Below are positions 35,362 to 43,235 of a DNA stretch of 64,000 nt, piece by piece; position 1 is the stretch's first letter; each line of letters starts with the position of its first letter. The translations under genes and the position numbers were made by a program. Below the pieces are notes generated by a model, which saw only the letters and a list, made by a program, of their open reading frames with translations, did no database searches and was not told the origin of the DNA. Origin of the DNA: Acherontichlamydia pituitae (GTDB taxonomy: Bacteria; Chlamydiota; Chlamydiia; Chlamydiales; Rhabdochlamydiaceae); assembly GCA_019634675.1 (NCBI GenBank), contig JAHCAX010000001.1, positions 62,001 to 126,000 on the forward strand. Reading direction: 5' to 3'.

Positions 35362-36105
35362 TTACGGTTTAAAGCCTAGAACTGCACGTTTTTGAACAAG
35401 GTTTTCTAAAAATTTGCGGCCAATTTGAAATAGCCGCTCGTCGATGGCTATCTTGCACTGGCGCGCTGCTATCTTGAGCGCATCCTGCCCTGATCGATTG
35501 CACTGAGCAACGAGCTCGATCAATATTCGAAAAAAGGGTGACAGGGAGAAAAAATGGGCTTCCAATGTATCGGGATGGCGGTAGCTAAACAGAGGGTATG
35601 TCCCTTTTTTCAAAGGCTTATCGAGCGAAATTTCCTGAAAGACCGGATAGGAATAGTCGACCAATCTGTGCTCAGGGTTTAAATAAGGAATATCTTCCAG
35701 TACGTCGCCCTCGTATTTGAGAGTGGGAATAGGGCAATCTTCCATCATGCACACTTCGATCTCCAGCCATTCAAAGTGGAGAAGGTCGGCGAGGAAAGGA
35801 GCCTGATACTTTTCTCCCCACTTGCTGATCTCTGCATATTCAGCCAAACCTTTCGGCATTTTCCAAAATTGGGGATCGCCGCAAGGATGTTCTGCAAAAA
35901 AATCTTTGGTCAGCTCCTGCCACTTTTCCTCTCCCAGAAGAGCGGAAGTCAGAGGGTAATAATTCAATAGAGCGCTCTGGACCGTAAAAAAAATGAGGTC
36001 GCGGTAGAGCATCGCACGCTCCGGCTGCATCCCAACTCCTGCGGAATCAAATCCTGTCCTGCAGAACTTGGCCATCTTTCTTTGCAGATCAAACGCTGAG
36101 CTCAT
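35362..36105 (-). CDS. DUF2063 protein, MNIO partner (BufC/HvfC/MbnC-like)
   Basis: 247 residues. N-terminal LQRKMAKFCRTGF, then LIFFTVQSALLNYYPLTSALLGEEKWQELTKDFF-type helices (Y-P-LT-LLG pattern) and HPCGDPQFWKMPKGLAEY, all typical of the DUF2063 putative DNA-binding/MbnC-like family. In MNIO systems this protein binds the precursor and delivers it to the DUF692 enzyme. It overlaps the DUF692 gene by 17 bases, consistent with a complex. Call based on motif pattern and context. Confidence 0.88.
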   Translation of the reverse strand: MSSAFDLQRKMAKFCRTGFDSAGVGMQPERAMLYRDLIFFTVQSALLNYYPLTSALLGEEKWQELTKDFFAEHPCGDPQFWKMPKGLAEYAEISKWGEKYQAPFLADLLHFEWLEIEVCMMEDCPIPTLKYEGDVLEDIPYLNPEHRLVDYSYPVFQEISLDKPLKKGTYPLFSYRHPDTLEAHFFSLSPFFRILIELVAQCNRSGQDALKIAARQCKIAIDERLFQIGRKFLENLVQKRAVLGFKP

Positions 36106-36928
36106 GGCCTGCCCAATGTTTTTCTGTCAGATGCTGCAAGTGATGGACTTCGCTTAAAATCTGATCAAAATCTGTTAAGTTAAAATCTCTTTCCAATAGG
36201 ACGGGAACAGGATCTAAACGTTGGACCGTCCATTCAAAAAGATCGTAGACGGGATCGACGATCGGCTCGCCATGCGTATCGATGATGAGGTCATCAGAGC
36301 GCATTTGATGCCCTGCCATATGGATGTAGACAACCTTTTCAAGGGGCAATTTTTCAATAAAAGCCTTTGGATCGTAATGATGGTTGAACCCATTGACATA
36401 AACGTTGTTGACATCGAGCAGCAGATTGCAGCCGCTCCCATGCAAAATTTCAGACAAAAAATCTGCTTCGTCCATCGAAGGCTCTACTGCGCTGTAGTAA
36501 GAGACGTTCTCGATGGCGATCTGCCGCTCAAGAAAATCTTGGACCTGGCGGATCCTTTCTGAGACATGCTTGGCCGATTCCTGCCGAAACGATAAGGGAA
36601 GAAGGTCGTAAAGATGGGCATTGTCGCACTTGCAGTAGCTCAAATGCTCCGAATAGAGGACGATAGGGATTTTCAGAAAGAACTCTTTGAGCTTTTTAAG
36701 AAAATCCCAATCGAGAGGTTCAGGACTTCCCAATGAAAGGGAAAGCCCATGACAGAAAATCGGATACTTCTCAGATGCTTCGCGCAAGGTTTTTCCCGCT
36801 GAGCCTCCGATCCCCATCCAATTTTCAGGAGCAAGTTCGACAAACGCAGGTTTGCCATGTTCAAGAGCTAAAATCGAGCGGGCAATTTCCCGCCTGAAGC
36901 CGAGACCTACTCCTTGTGGAACCATCAT
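36089..36928 (-). CDS. DUF692 multinuclear non-heme iron oxidase (MNIO)
   Basis: 279 residues from MMVPQG at 36928; a longer frame starting at 37027 would overlap the precursor peptide in another frame and is not preferred. TIM-barrel DUF692 blocks: VGLGFRREI, VELAPENWMGIGG, CHGLSLSLGS (H60), YSEHLSY (E94, H95), IENVSYY (E140), LLDVNNVYVN (D172), FNHHYDP, YIHMAGH (H203, H207), IDTHGEPI (D217, H219), LLERDF (E246). These are the iron-binding residues of MbnB/TglH-type enzymes, all present. Family members oxidise cysteines in ribosomal peptides to oxazolones, thioamides or related groups. It starts 5 bases after the peptide gene. Confidence 0.94.
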   Translation of the reverse strand: MMVPQGVGLGFRREIARSILALEHGKPAFVELAPENWMGIGGSAGKTLREASEKYPIFCHGLSLSLGSPEPLDWDFLKKLKEFFLKIPIVLYSEHLSYCKCDNAHLYDLLPLSFRQESAKHVSERIRQVQDFLERQIAIENVSYYSAVEPSMDEADFLSEILHGSGCNLLLDVNNVYVNGFNHHYDPKAFIEKLPLEKVVYIHMAGHQMRSDDLIIDTHGEPIVDPVYDLFEWTVQRLDPVPVLLERDFNLTDFDQILSEVHHLQHLTEKHWAGHELSV

Positions 36929-36933
36929 TTCAG

Positions 36934-37359
36934 TTACTTGCCGGCTGAAGTGGTTTTTTTGCCTTTCTGATTGCTGCTTGTGTTTCCACTTCCAGTGCTT
37001 CCAGAGCCGCAAGAACCTTGGCCGCATTGCCCATCAGCAGGTTTTTTCACTGCGCCATTCCCTGTTCCGTTCGAACCATCCGTTCCGCCAGTTCCTCCGG
37101 TTCCTCCAGAGCCGCAAGAAGATTGACCGCAGTTTCCGTCTGCAGTTTTCTTTGCACGGGAATTATTTTGCTTTGTTTTGGATTGATTCGTTTGCGAAAC
37201 CAAATTGGAGCGGACCTCTTCCCCTGAACCTAGATCGGAATAGGAAAGAGCTTCTTCTTGAGCTTGGTCTGCAGGAGCCTCATTTGCTTGCAGCCCGTTG
37301 CTTAAAAGGACTAATGTGGATGCAACCATCGCCAACGCGATCTTCTTCTTGTCTGCCAT
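36934..37359 (-). CDS. predicted MNIO RiPP precursor peptide, exported
   Basis: 141 residues; ATG preceded by AAGGAG at seven bases. Signal peptide 1-25 (cleaved near GLQA). Two core repeats: ADGNCGQSSCGSG (C77, C82) and ADGQCGQGSCGSG (C112, C117), separated by a Gly/Thr linker (GGTGGTGGTDG) and each preceded by a lysine pair. Cys-x4-Cys within an acidic-Gly context is the layout of HvfA/bufferin-type substrates (EGKCG repeats). These four are the only cysteines. First gene of the operon, directly before DUF692. Precursor role is inferred from position and motif, and fits well. Confidence 0.85.
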   Translation of the reverse strand: MADKKKIALAMVASTLVLLSNGLQANEAPADQAQEEALSYSDLGSGEEVRSNLVSQTNQSKTKQNNSRAKKTADGNCGQSSCGSGGTGGTGGTDGSNGTGNGAVKKPADGQCGQGSCGSGSTGSGNTSSNQKGKKTTSAGK

Positions 37360-37584
37360 AGTATTTCTCCTTGAGAATTGGTTGTGGGACTTGCGCTAAA
37401 TTGCAATTGCTTCCCAGAACATTCCACATACATCGCAGAAAAAAAAATTTTAATAAAGTATTTTTTAAAGATAGAGGCAGTTTTGCAACTGCCTTGGAAG
37501 CAAGTTAAAAAATAGTTCTCGCTTCCGAGCTAGATATTGGGTTAGAATCAAAATCGATTTCAATTTTTTTCCCCTTAAAACTCT

Positions 37585-38763
37585 ATGCGCTTCTCGATCA
37601 CTCCTTCGCTGACGCGAAGTTTAGTTCTTTTATGGATCAGCCATCTTTTGCTCGATTTCTTTACCGGAATCTGGCCCATGTACAAGACAATTGCCCAAAT
37701 GGATTTGGCAAAGGCGGGCCTAATCGCTGGAGCAAGCGGCTTCATCGGCGAGTTCCTCCAAGTGTTTTTCGGTTATTTTTGCGATCGGGGCCATCGAAAA
37801 ACGATCTTGATGCTCGGACTATTTCTAGCTTCGATGATGCTATGGATCACCTTCATGGGAGGAATCGTCTCATCCTTTTTCATTTTAATGATGCTGATGC
37901 TCGGCTCCGGTTCGTTCCATCCAGCAGCAGTGGGTTTTGCAGGGTCTCTTTCCGTAAACAACAAGTCCCGTTCGATCTTGTTCTTCGCATCGGGAGGCGC
38001 GATCGGACTGGCCATTTCACAAATCGCATTTGTCCATGTCCTAAACAGCTTTCAAGGCCAAGCTTTGATCTTCTTTGTCCCGGTGGCTATTGTCCTGTTT
38101 CTTCTCGCCCTCTATCCCTTTCCTAAAACTTACCAACCCCGCACGTTGTCTGTTAAAGAATTTTTCCAGCCGATCATGAAAGCCAAACGCGCTTTGATCT
38201 TGCTCTATTTGACCCAAGTTGCCAACTACACCCTTTATTTGGCCTTCATTTTTCTACTGCCCGACCTCATGGCAGCCAAAGGATGCCACAAATGGCTTTG
38301 CATGGGCGGCGGACATTTTACATTTATATTGGGCTCTGCGCTGTTGATGACTCCTGTGGGATTTCTGTGCGACCGCTTCGGCCCGAAACCCGTTCTCCTC
38401 TGCGTCATCCTCGGCGCAATTTCCCTGCTCTATGCATTCTTATTCAGCCCTTCCCTTTCTGCGTTCGAATCGGTCCTCTTTTTGGGATGCCTGGGGGGGA
38501 TGATGGGAACGATCAATCCGATCTTAGTCTCCTGGGCGAACCGGCTTGTTCCTGAAAGCCCGAGCACAGTTTCTGCGATCCTCATGGGATTTGCTTGGTG
38601 CCTCTCCAATTTAGGGACTCTGTGGGCTGGGCTGCTCTCTAAATCGATCCACGTCGACCCGATCACAAACACGATCTCATGGATGGGACTTCTCCTTCCT
38701 GCCGCATTTTTGTTCGCCATGCAAGCGCCAAGCGCCGTTCCTGCTGCTCAAGAAACGGCTTAA
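37585..38763 (+). CDS. MFS transporter, fosmidomycin-resistance (Fsr) type
   Basis: 392 residues with about twelve membrane helices. WISHLLLDFFTGIWPMYK at the N-terminus and GEFLQVFFGYFCDRGHRKTI (the MFS loop 2-3 motif) match Fsr-like exporters. A second DRFGPKPVLL motif lies in the C-terminal half. Probably exports a small molecule or drug. Divergent from the MNIO operon with 225 bases between. Confidence 0.88.
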   Translation: MRFSITPSLTRSLVLLWISHLLLDFFTGIWPMYKTIAQMDLAKAGLIAGASGFIGEFLQVFFGYFCDRGHRKTILMLGLFLASMMLWITFMGGIVSSFFILMMLMLGSGSFHPAAVGFAGSLSVNNKSRSILFFASGGAIGLAISQIAFVHVLNSFQGQALIFFVPVAIVLFLLALYPFPKTYQPRTLSVKEFFQPIMKAKRALILLYLTQVANYTLYLAFIFLLPDLMAAKGCHKWLCMGGGHFTFILGSALLMTPVGFLCDRFGPKPVLLCVILGAISLLYAFLFSPSLSAFESVLFLGCLGGMMGTINPILVSWANRLVPESPSTVSAILMGFAWCLSNLGTLWAGLLSKSIHVDPITNTISWMGLLLPAAFLFAMQAPSAVPAAQETA

Positions 38764-38881
38764 CTTTTCATCGCGTGTTCTTTACTGCGAGTCCAAATCC
38801 AAAATTTGCATTAGTAAGAATCATTTTGACACGTTTGCACCCAATGAATAGAATCCAAAAAAGCGACAAGGATCACCACTC

Positions 38882-39412
38882 ATGGCCGAAAGACCTGTAG
38901 AATGCAGCCACTGCAAAAAGCCGATTAAGGTTACTTATAAAGAGATCACTGGCAATTCGATCATCTGTACGGAAATGTGCGCAGATTGCCCCGTTCTCCA
39001 GCAAAGGCTTCATGGAGAAACTCCTCCGGTAAAAAAGGGGGAAGCCCTTGTGGAAGGGGAAGCTGGGCTTTATTGCGGCAATTGCAAGACCTCTCTTGAA
39101 GCTGTCAAAATGGGAAATCCTTTAGGCTGCAGCGAATGCTACTCCGTCTTTTCCGATGTGCTGCTCAATGAGATAGCCGCCGCTGAAAAAGTTCCACTCT
39201 ACTTAAGGAAGGCGCTCAGCACGAAAAAAACGCAGCCCATCCATATTGGCAAATCTCCGCACAAACCGTTGACCATCCCCTCTTCAAGCCGCCTGACGGC
39301 CCTCAATGAAGCGCTCAACGAAGCGCTGAAGATTGAAAACTACGAACAAGCAGCCTGGCTGCGCGATCAAATTAAAGCATTAACGGAAAAATCGGATGAA
39401 GGAAAAGAGTAG
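38882..39412 (+). CDS. mcsA: McsA-like zinc-finger/UVR protein
   Basis: 176 residues. Cysteine pairs CSHCKK, CTEMCADC, CGNCKTS and CSECYS form zinc-binding sites; the C-terminal LTALNEALNEALKIENYEQAAWLRDQIKALTE-type helix is the UVR motif. McsA activates the protein-arginine kinase McsB in Firmicutes; chlamydiae carry the pair (C. trachomatis CT676/CT675). Ends inside the next gene with 17 bases overlap. Confidence 0.9.
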   Translation: MAERPVECSHCKKPIKVTYKEITGNSIICTEMCADCPVLQQRLHGETPPVKKGEALVEGEAGLYCGNCKTSLEAVKMGNPLGCSECYSVFSDVLLNEIAAAEKVPLYLRKALSTKKTQPIHIGKSPHKPLTIPSSSRLTALNEALNEALKIENYEQAAWLRDQIKALTEKSDEGKE

Positions 39413-40466
39413 TCTTCCTCAAGCGCTCCTTGAACATATCCCTTGGGAGCAAGAGACGAACGCGATATGGCCGGCGTCCTCTTTCATTCTCCACCGCAAC
39501 ATCAACAAATACTTCTTTCCTCCCAAGATGAACGAAGCCCAATTGAAACAAACGGCTTCGATCCTTCAAAACTCCCTTCTGAAATCAACTGCGCTCGACA
39601 ATCCTGTCTTTTTAAGCGCGGACGAGATCGATGCAATTGATAAGGAGTTTCTCTTTGAGCACTTTTTATGTTTGGAAGGTTTTCAGAACACCATGGGCGG
39701 ACAAGGTTTCATCGTTGACAACACCTCCCGTTTCTTAGGAATGCTCAATATCCAAGACCATCTTCAGATCCAGCTGATCGACTGCAAAGGGGCTTGGGAA
39801 CAGACCTGGAATACGATCAGTCAAATCGAAAACCTGATCGGAAACGCCATCGAATTTTCCTACAGTCCCAAGTTCGGGTATCTCTCCTCAGATCCCTATC
39901 TTGCAGGAACCGGCCTGGTTGTTCTTGCCTATCTCCACCTTCCTGTCACGATCCATACAGGTCAATTGCACGACACGCTGCTCAAGCACAAAGAGGAGGA
40001 GATTTCTGCAACAGGAATGCAGGGAACGATCGATGAAATGGTCGGCGACATCTTAGTCTTGCGCAACAGCTACACGCTGGGAATAAGCGAGGAGAGCATC
40101 CTCCACTCGCTGCATTCGATGGCGATGAAGCTGATGGCCATCGAAAAGACTTTAAGGACCCATCTACCCACAGAAAAAAGCAACGAGCTTAAAGACATGG
40201 TCAGCCGTTCCTATGGACTGCTGATGCACTCCTATCAGCTGCAAACAAAAGAAGCGATGAACGCGTTAAGCCTTCTGAAAATGGGGCTTGACCTTGGCTG
40301 GATCAGCGGCATAACCGACCAAAAGCTCACAGAAGCCCTATTCCGATGCCGACGCGCGCATCTTCTCTATGAAATTAAGGACAAAACGGTTCCTATCGGA
40401 GATATTCCGCGGAAAAGAGCAGAATATCTCCACCCTCTCATGCATGGGATCGAATTAAAAATATAA
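39396..40466 (+). CDS. mcsB: McsB-like arginine kinase homologue, active site degenerate
   Basis: 356 residues, normal McsB length. Recognisable phosphagen-kinase blocks: NIQDHLQIQ and GYLSSDPYLAGTGL, LHLP, LGISEESI. But residues central to catalysis are replaced: the SSRIRLARN loop is SSFILHRN (two arginines lost), the cysteine of TSCPTNVGTG is aspartate (SSDPYLAGTG), and the RGxxGE loop is ATGMQGTIDE. So it is likely a pseudokinase that may work as a scaffold or phosphoarginine reader with McsA. It overlaps mcsA and is co-transcribed. Confidence 0.88.
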   Translation: MKEKSSLPQALLEHIPWEQETNAIWPASSFILHRNINKYFFPPKMNEAQLKQTASILQNSLLKSTALDNPVFLSADEIDAIDKEFLFEHFLCLEGFQNTMGGQGFIVDNTSRFLGMLNIQDHLQIQLIDCKGAWEQTWNTISQIENLIGNAIEFSYSPKFGYLSSDPYLAGTGLVVLAYLHLPVTIHTGQLHDTLLKHKEEEISATGMQGTIDEMVGDILVLRNSYTLGISEESILHSLHSMAMKLMAIEKTLRTHLPTEKSNELKDMVSRSYGLLMHSYQLQTKEAMNALSLLKMGLDLGWISGITDQKLTEALFRCRRAHLLYEIKDKTVPIGDIPRKRAEYLHPLMHGIELKI

Positions 40467-40493
40467 AGCGGCCATTCCCTCTTCTGAAATTGC

Positions 40494-40985
40494 CTATCTT
40501 CTCCAAGGAAGCTTCATTTCTTGCTGGTTGGCATCAACAATCTGCGACCTGCTGCCTAAAACGACAATCGCATCGGTAGGTTCATCTCCAGCATTAAAAA
40601 ACTGATGCTCTATGCCTGGCGGACAGATCACCGTGCAAGGCGCCTCAAAGAAAAATTCCTGATCACCGATCAGAACACGCCCTTTGCCTTTTATAAAGAC
40701 GAAGATCTCCTCTGTCTCGTGCGTATGCTTGGGAGTAAAACAACCGACATTCCAGCTCGTGCGCCAGACTTCAAACTGCTCAGCTCCCATGCTTGGGGTG
40801 GCAACTCCGACAAGGGCGTTTCCGTTAAGCTCGAAACGCTTCAATCCTTCATGGGAGATGATCGGATTCAATGCTTTCTTAACGCAGCCCCCTGGCAGGA
40901 TCTGCTGGTCCGCATGCAAGTTTGCAATAAGGCCCAGGCAGATGAAGGCCATCAAAACAAAAAAATAGCGTTTTATTTTCAGCAT
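40494..40985 (-). CDS. exported cupin-domain protein
   Basis: 163 residues; signal peptide about 1-25 (cleavage near LHADQ). The cupin barrel carries FTPKHTHETEEIFVF (two His and a Glu for metal) and GIEHQFF (third His). Likely a periplasmic small-molecule-binding protein or isomerase; the substrate is not identifiable. Monocistronic, opposite strand to mcsB. Confidence 0.85.
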   Translation of the reverse strand: MLKIKRYFFVLMAFICLGLIANLHADQQILPGGCVKKALNPIISHEGLKRFELNGNALVGVATPSMGAEQFEVWRTSWNVGCFTPKHTHETEEIFVFIKGKGRVLIGDQEFFFEAPCTVICPPGIEHQFFNAGDEPTDAIVVLGSRSQIVDANQQEMKLPWRR

Positions 40986-41010
40986 ATTAATCTCCTAATC
41001 ACTTGAAAAA

Positions 41011-41032
41011 GAAGGGGGGTATTCCCCCCTTC
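41011..41032 (-). terminator. rho-independent terminator of AN1 gene
   Basis: GAAGGGGGG (41011-41019) pairs with CCCCCCTTC (41024-41032), loop of four. On the minus strand it is followed by TTTTTC, so it ends the transcript of the AN1 gene (stop at 41093) before the cupin gene. Confidence 0.85.
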
Positions 41033-41092
41033 TCCAAAATCGATGGATTTGTCCGTTAGTTTAAGATGTCGCAGATAAAACGACATTAAAAA

Positions 41093-41479
41093 TTAATAAG
41101 CATGATCGTTCCCAGGCCTGCCTGAATAAACAAAGCCCTTTGAGTTGCTTGAGTGAGCAGCCCGCAGACGTTCGATCCCATAAGAGTGCCAATCAAAAGT
41201 GCAGTGATGATCGGAAAAATGGCGATGGCTTTGGCAAAAAACCTTGTCGCAGCGGCATTTAATATCCCGCATGGCCACAGGAACAATCTTTTTGCACTCC
41301 TCGAACTGGCATGCATTTTTCCGTTTTTGAATCGGATCATACCGATTTTCCGGGCTGATGTGGTGATTAAATAATTGATTCGATCTGTCTGCTGAAGATT
41401 CCTTGGCGACGCTTGCGGCAAATTGCAGATTGGCGCTTGGCGTTGAGGACGGATCGTTGAATTGGACTGGTTTAGACAT
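41093..41479 (-). CDS. AN1-type zinc-finger protein
   Basis: 128 residues. Residues 57-96 form an AN1 zinc finger of the ZFAND2/AIRAP kind: C57-x4-C62-x12-C75-x-C77-x4-C82-x2-H85-x5-H91-x-C93, with KCRCDKVFCQSHRHFSDHHC and the trailing FDW. Eukaryotic AN1 proteins bind ubiquitin, p97 or proteasome components. AN1 fingers are rare in bacteria, so acquisition from a host is likely. The N-terminal 50 residues are Ser/Asn/Asp-rich and disordered, suitable as a secretion signal. Another open frame covers the same bases on this strand but lacks any motif. Confidence 0.85.
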   Translation of the reverse strand: MSKPVQFNDPSSTPSANLQFAASVAKESSADRSNQLFNHHISPENRYDPIQKRKNACQFEECKKIVPVAMRDIKCRCDKVFCQSHRHFSDHHCTFDWHSYGIERLRAAHSSNSKGFVYSGRPGNDHAY

Positions 41480-41541
41480 ATAGACCTACAGATTTAACGT
41501 TATTCATTCCCAAAATGGACCATTATCGGTATTCTTTAAGA

Positions 41542-41617
41542 TGGTGCCTGAAGCCGGACTTGAACCGACGACCTCCGCATTACGAATGCATTGCTCTACC
41601 AACTGAGCTACTCAGGC
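41542..41617 (-). tRNA. tRNA-Thr, anticodon CGT
   Basis: 76 bases including an encoded CCA. Acceptor stem GCCTGAG pairs with TTCAGGC (one G-T pair); D-arm GCTCAGTTGGTAGAGC; anticodon loop TTCGTAA; T-arm GTCGGTTCAAGTCCGGC. CGT reads the ACG codon. Confidence 0.95.
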
Positions 41618-41758
41618 AAAAGGGATTTTCCTTGATGAACCTGTAAAAATAGCTTTTCCAAAAGGATCAAAAAGCTCATCGAGAGGTATCTGGAAAGCCG
41701 ATTAATGTACATAATGACGGCTATTTTCTACAATTGGCCATTTGAAATCAGGGAAACG

Positions 41759-43168
41759 ATGCAGTTGGAACAAGAAAAAGGGGTCAAAGGGATCATCTTA
41801 ATGGGAGGAAGCGGGAGCCGGTTTGGAAGCCAGCTGCCTAAACAGTTCCATCGGATCGCTGGAAAAAAGGTCTATTTATACACCCTTGAGCAGTTCCTCA
41901 AGATCGTAGCCTTTGAAAAGATCCTCCTTGTCTGCCCTGAACGCTGGGTCTCTCAAGTCATCGATGAGGCATCTTCCTACGGAGATCCTCGTATCGAGGT
42001 CATTGCTGGAGGCGGCAGCCGGCAGGAGTCCTCTTTTTTAGCGCTCCAAGCGTGCGGCGATCAGACGCGTTACGTCGTAATCCATGACGGCGTCCGTCCA
42101 TTTGTTTCGCAAGAAATTTTATGGGACAACATCAAAGGAGCAGTCAGCGACGGCGCTGTCGATACCTGCATCCCCTCGGCGGACACGATCGTCCATGCGC
42201 CAGCACAAGAAAAGATCGAGGGCATTCCTTTGCGCTCTGAATACTGGAGAGGACAAACTCCACAAAGCTTTTCCTATCCCCTTATTCTTAAGGCTCATCT
42301 CGAAGCCAGGAAATCTCAGCTCAACCTCTCCTCCGACGATTGTTCCCTTGCCGTTAAGTTGGGACATCCGGTCAAGATTGTCATGGGATCTGAAGAAAAT
42401 ATTAAAATCACAACAGAGCTTGATCTGTTCTTGGCAGAGCAGATCCTGCGACTCCAGCAGGTCCATTTGCCTACCCTTCCAACAGAGAGTCATTTACTCA
42501 AAGGAAAGCATTATGCTGTTACGGGAGGAACTGGCGGGATCGGCCAAGCAATTGTCAAACAGCTCCAAAAAGCTGGAGCTGTTCCTATCCTTATTTCCAG
42601 AACAACGTCGCCTTACAAAGCTGACTTTACCTCGGCCAAAGAGGTCGAGCAGGTCTTTGAAACGATCCATCGAGAAATTGGCCCTCTGGACGGACTCATC
42701 AACTGCTTTGGCAAACTCCACAAAAAAGAGATTGCCTCCCTTTCAGCTGACGAGATTGAAGAACTGATCGGAACAAATCTTACTGGGACCATTTACTGTT
42801 GCAAATGGGCGCACATCAAAGAACGCGGCCATATCATCAACATCGCCTCTTCTTCCTATGTCAGAGGAAAAAAAGAATATGCGGTCTACGCCGGAACAAA
42901 AGCAGCGGTCGTCAACTTCACACAAGGGCTTGCAGAAGAGAGGCCCGATCTTTATGTGAACTCGATCATTCCGCAAAGGACTCATACTCCGATGCGCCTG
43001 CAAAATTTTCCCAATGAAAACCTCTCCGAGCTTCTCGATCCGGAAGAAGTTGCTTCCCATGCGCTTGCTCTTCTGCACAATCACACGTTTTCCGGCTCGC
43101 AGATCGAAGTCAGAAAGCAGTTCAAGCCTGAAATGGACAAGCAGAACTGCTGCCTTTTTTCCGGATAG
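41759..43168 (+). CDS. IspD/TarI-type cytidylyltransferase fused to short-chain dehydrogenase
   Basis: 469 residues from MQLEQE, which has AGGGA five bases upstream; an in-frame ATG at 41705 has none. Residues 1-235: cytidylyltransferase with MGGSGSRFGSQLPKQF, VIHDGVRPFVS, GQTPQSF, and a DDCSLA block. Residues about 245-465: SDR with TGGTGGIGQAI, NCFGK, ASSSYVRGKKEYAVYAGTK (S..Y..K). This order is that of Haemophilus Bcs1/Acs1, a bifunctional CDP-ribitol synthase, and of TarI-TarJ fusions; IspD (ME-CPP pathway) also matches the first domain. Which product it makes cannot be decided. Follows a tRNA; alone in its operon. Confidence 0.88.
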   Translation: MQLEQEKGVKGIILMGGSGSRFGSQLPKQFHRIAGKKVYLYTLEQFLKIVAFEKILLVCPERWVSQVIDEASSYGDPRIEVIAGGGSRQESSFLALQACGDQTRYVVIHDGVRPFVSQEILWDNIKGAVSDGAVDTCIPSADTIVHAPAQEKIEGIPLRSEYWRGQTPQSFSYPLILKAHLEARKSQLNLSSDDCSLAVKLGHPVKIVMGSEENIKITTELDLFLAEQILRLQQVHLPTLPTESHLLKGKHYAVTGGTGGIGQAIVKQLQKAGAVPILISRTTSPYKADFTSAKEVEQVFETIHREIGPLDGLINCFGKLHKKEIASLSADEIEELIGTNLTGTIYCCKWAHIKERGHIINIASSSYVRGKKEYAVYAGTKAAVVNFTQGLAEERPDLYVNSIIPQRTHTPMRLQNFPNENLSELLDPEEVASHALALLHNHTFSGSQIEVRKQFKPEMDKQNCCLFSG

Positions 43169-43235
43169 GTTCCTTGCTTGACAATATGCGCTATTACCCA
43201 TAATAAAGGCATTAAACTCAGGCAGCGGGAATTGT

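Noticed and set aside
36929..37027. N-terminal extension of the DUF692 enzyme
   Set aside because: The extra 33 residues are Lys/Trp/His-rich, overlap the precursor gene in another frame and precede the family's normal start.
36852..37361. 169-codon plus-strand frame over the RiPP precursor
   Set aside because: Antisense; the minus frame has signal peptide, ribosome site and repeated cysteine motif.
41086..41421. 111-codon minus-strand frame over the AN1 gene
   Set aside because: Same strand, different frame; has no motif while the other frame has all eight zinc ligands.
41542..41705. Integration (attachment) site at tRNA-Thr
   Set aside because: No integrase, no repeated tRNA 3' end and no change in gene content next to it.
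42084..42767. 227-codon frame inside the cytidylyltransferase-SDR gene
   Set aside because: Other frame of the same strand; Ser/Arg/Leu-rich nonsense translation, whereas the main frame has complete motifs.
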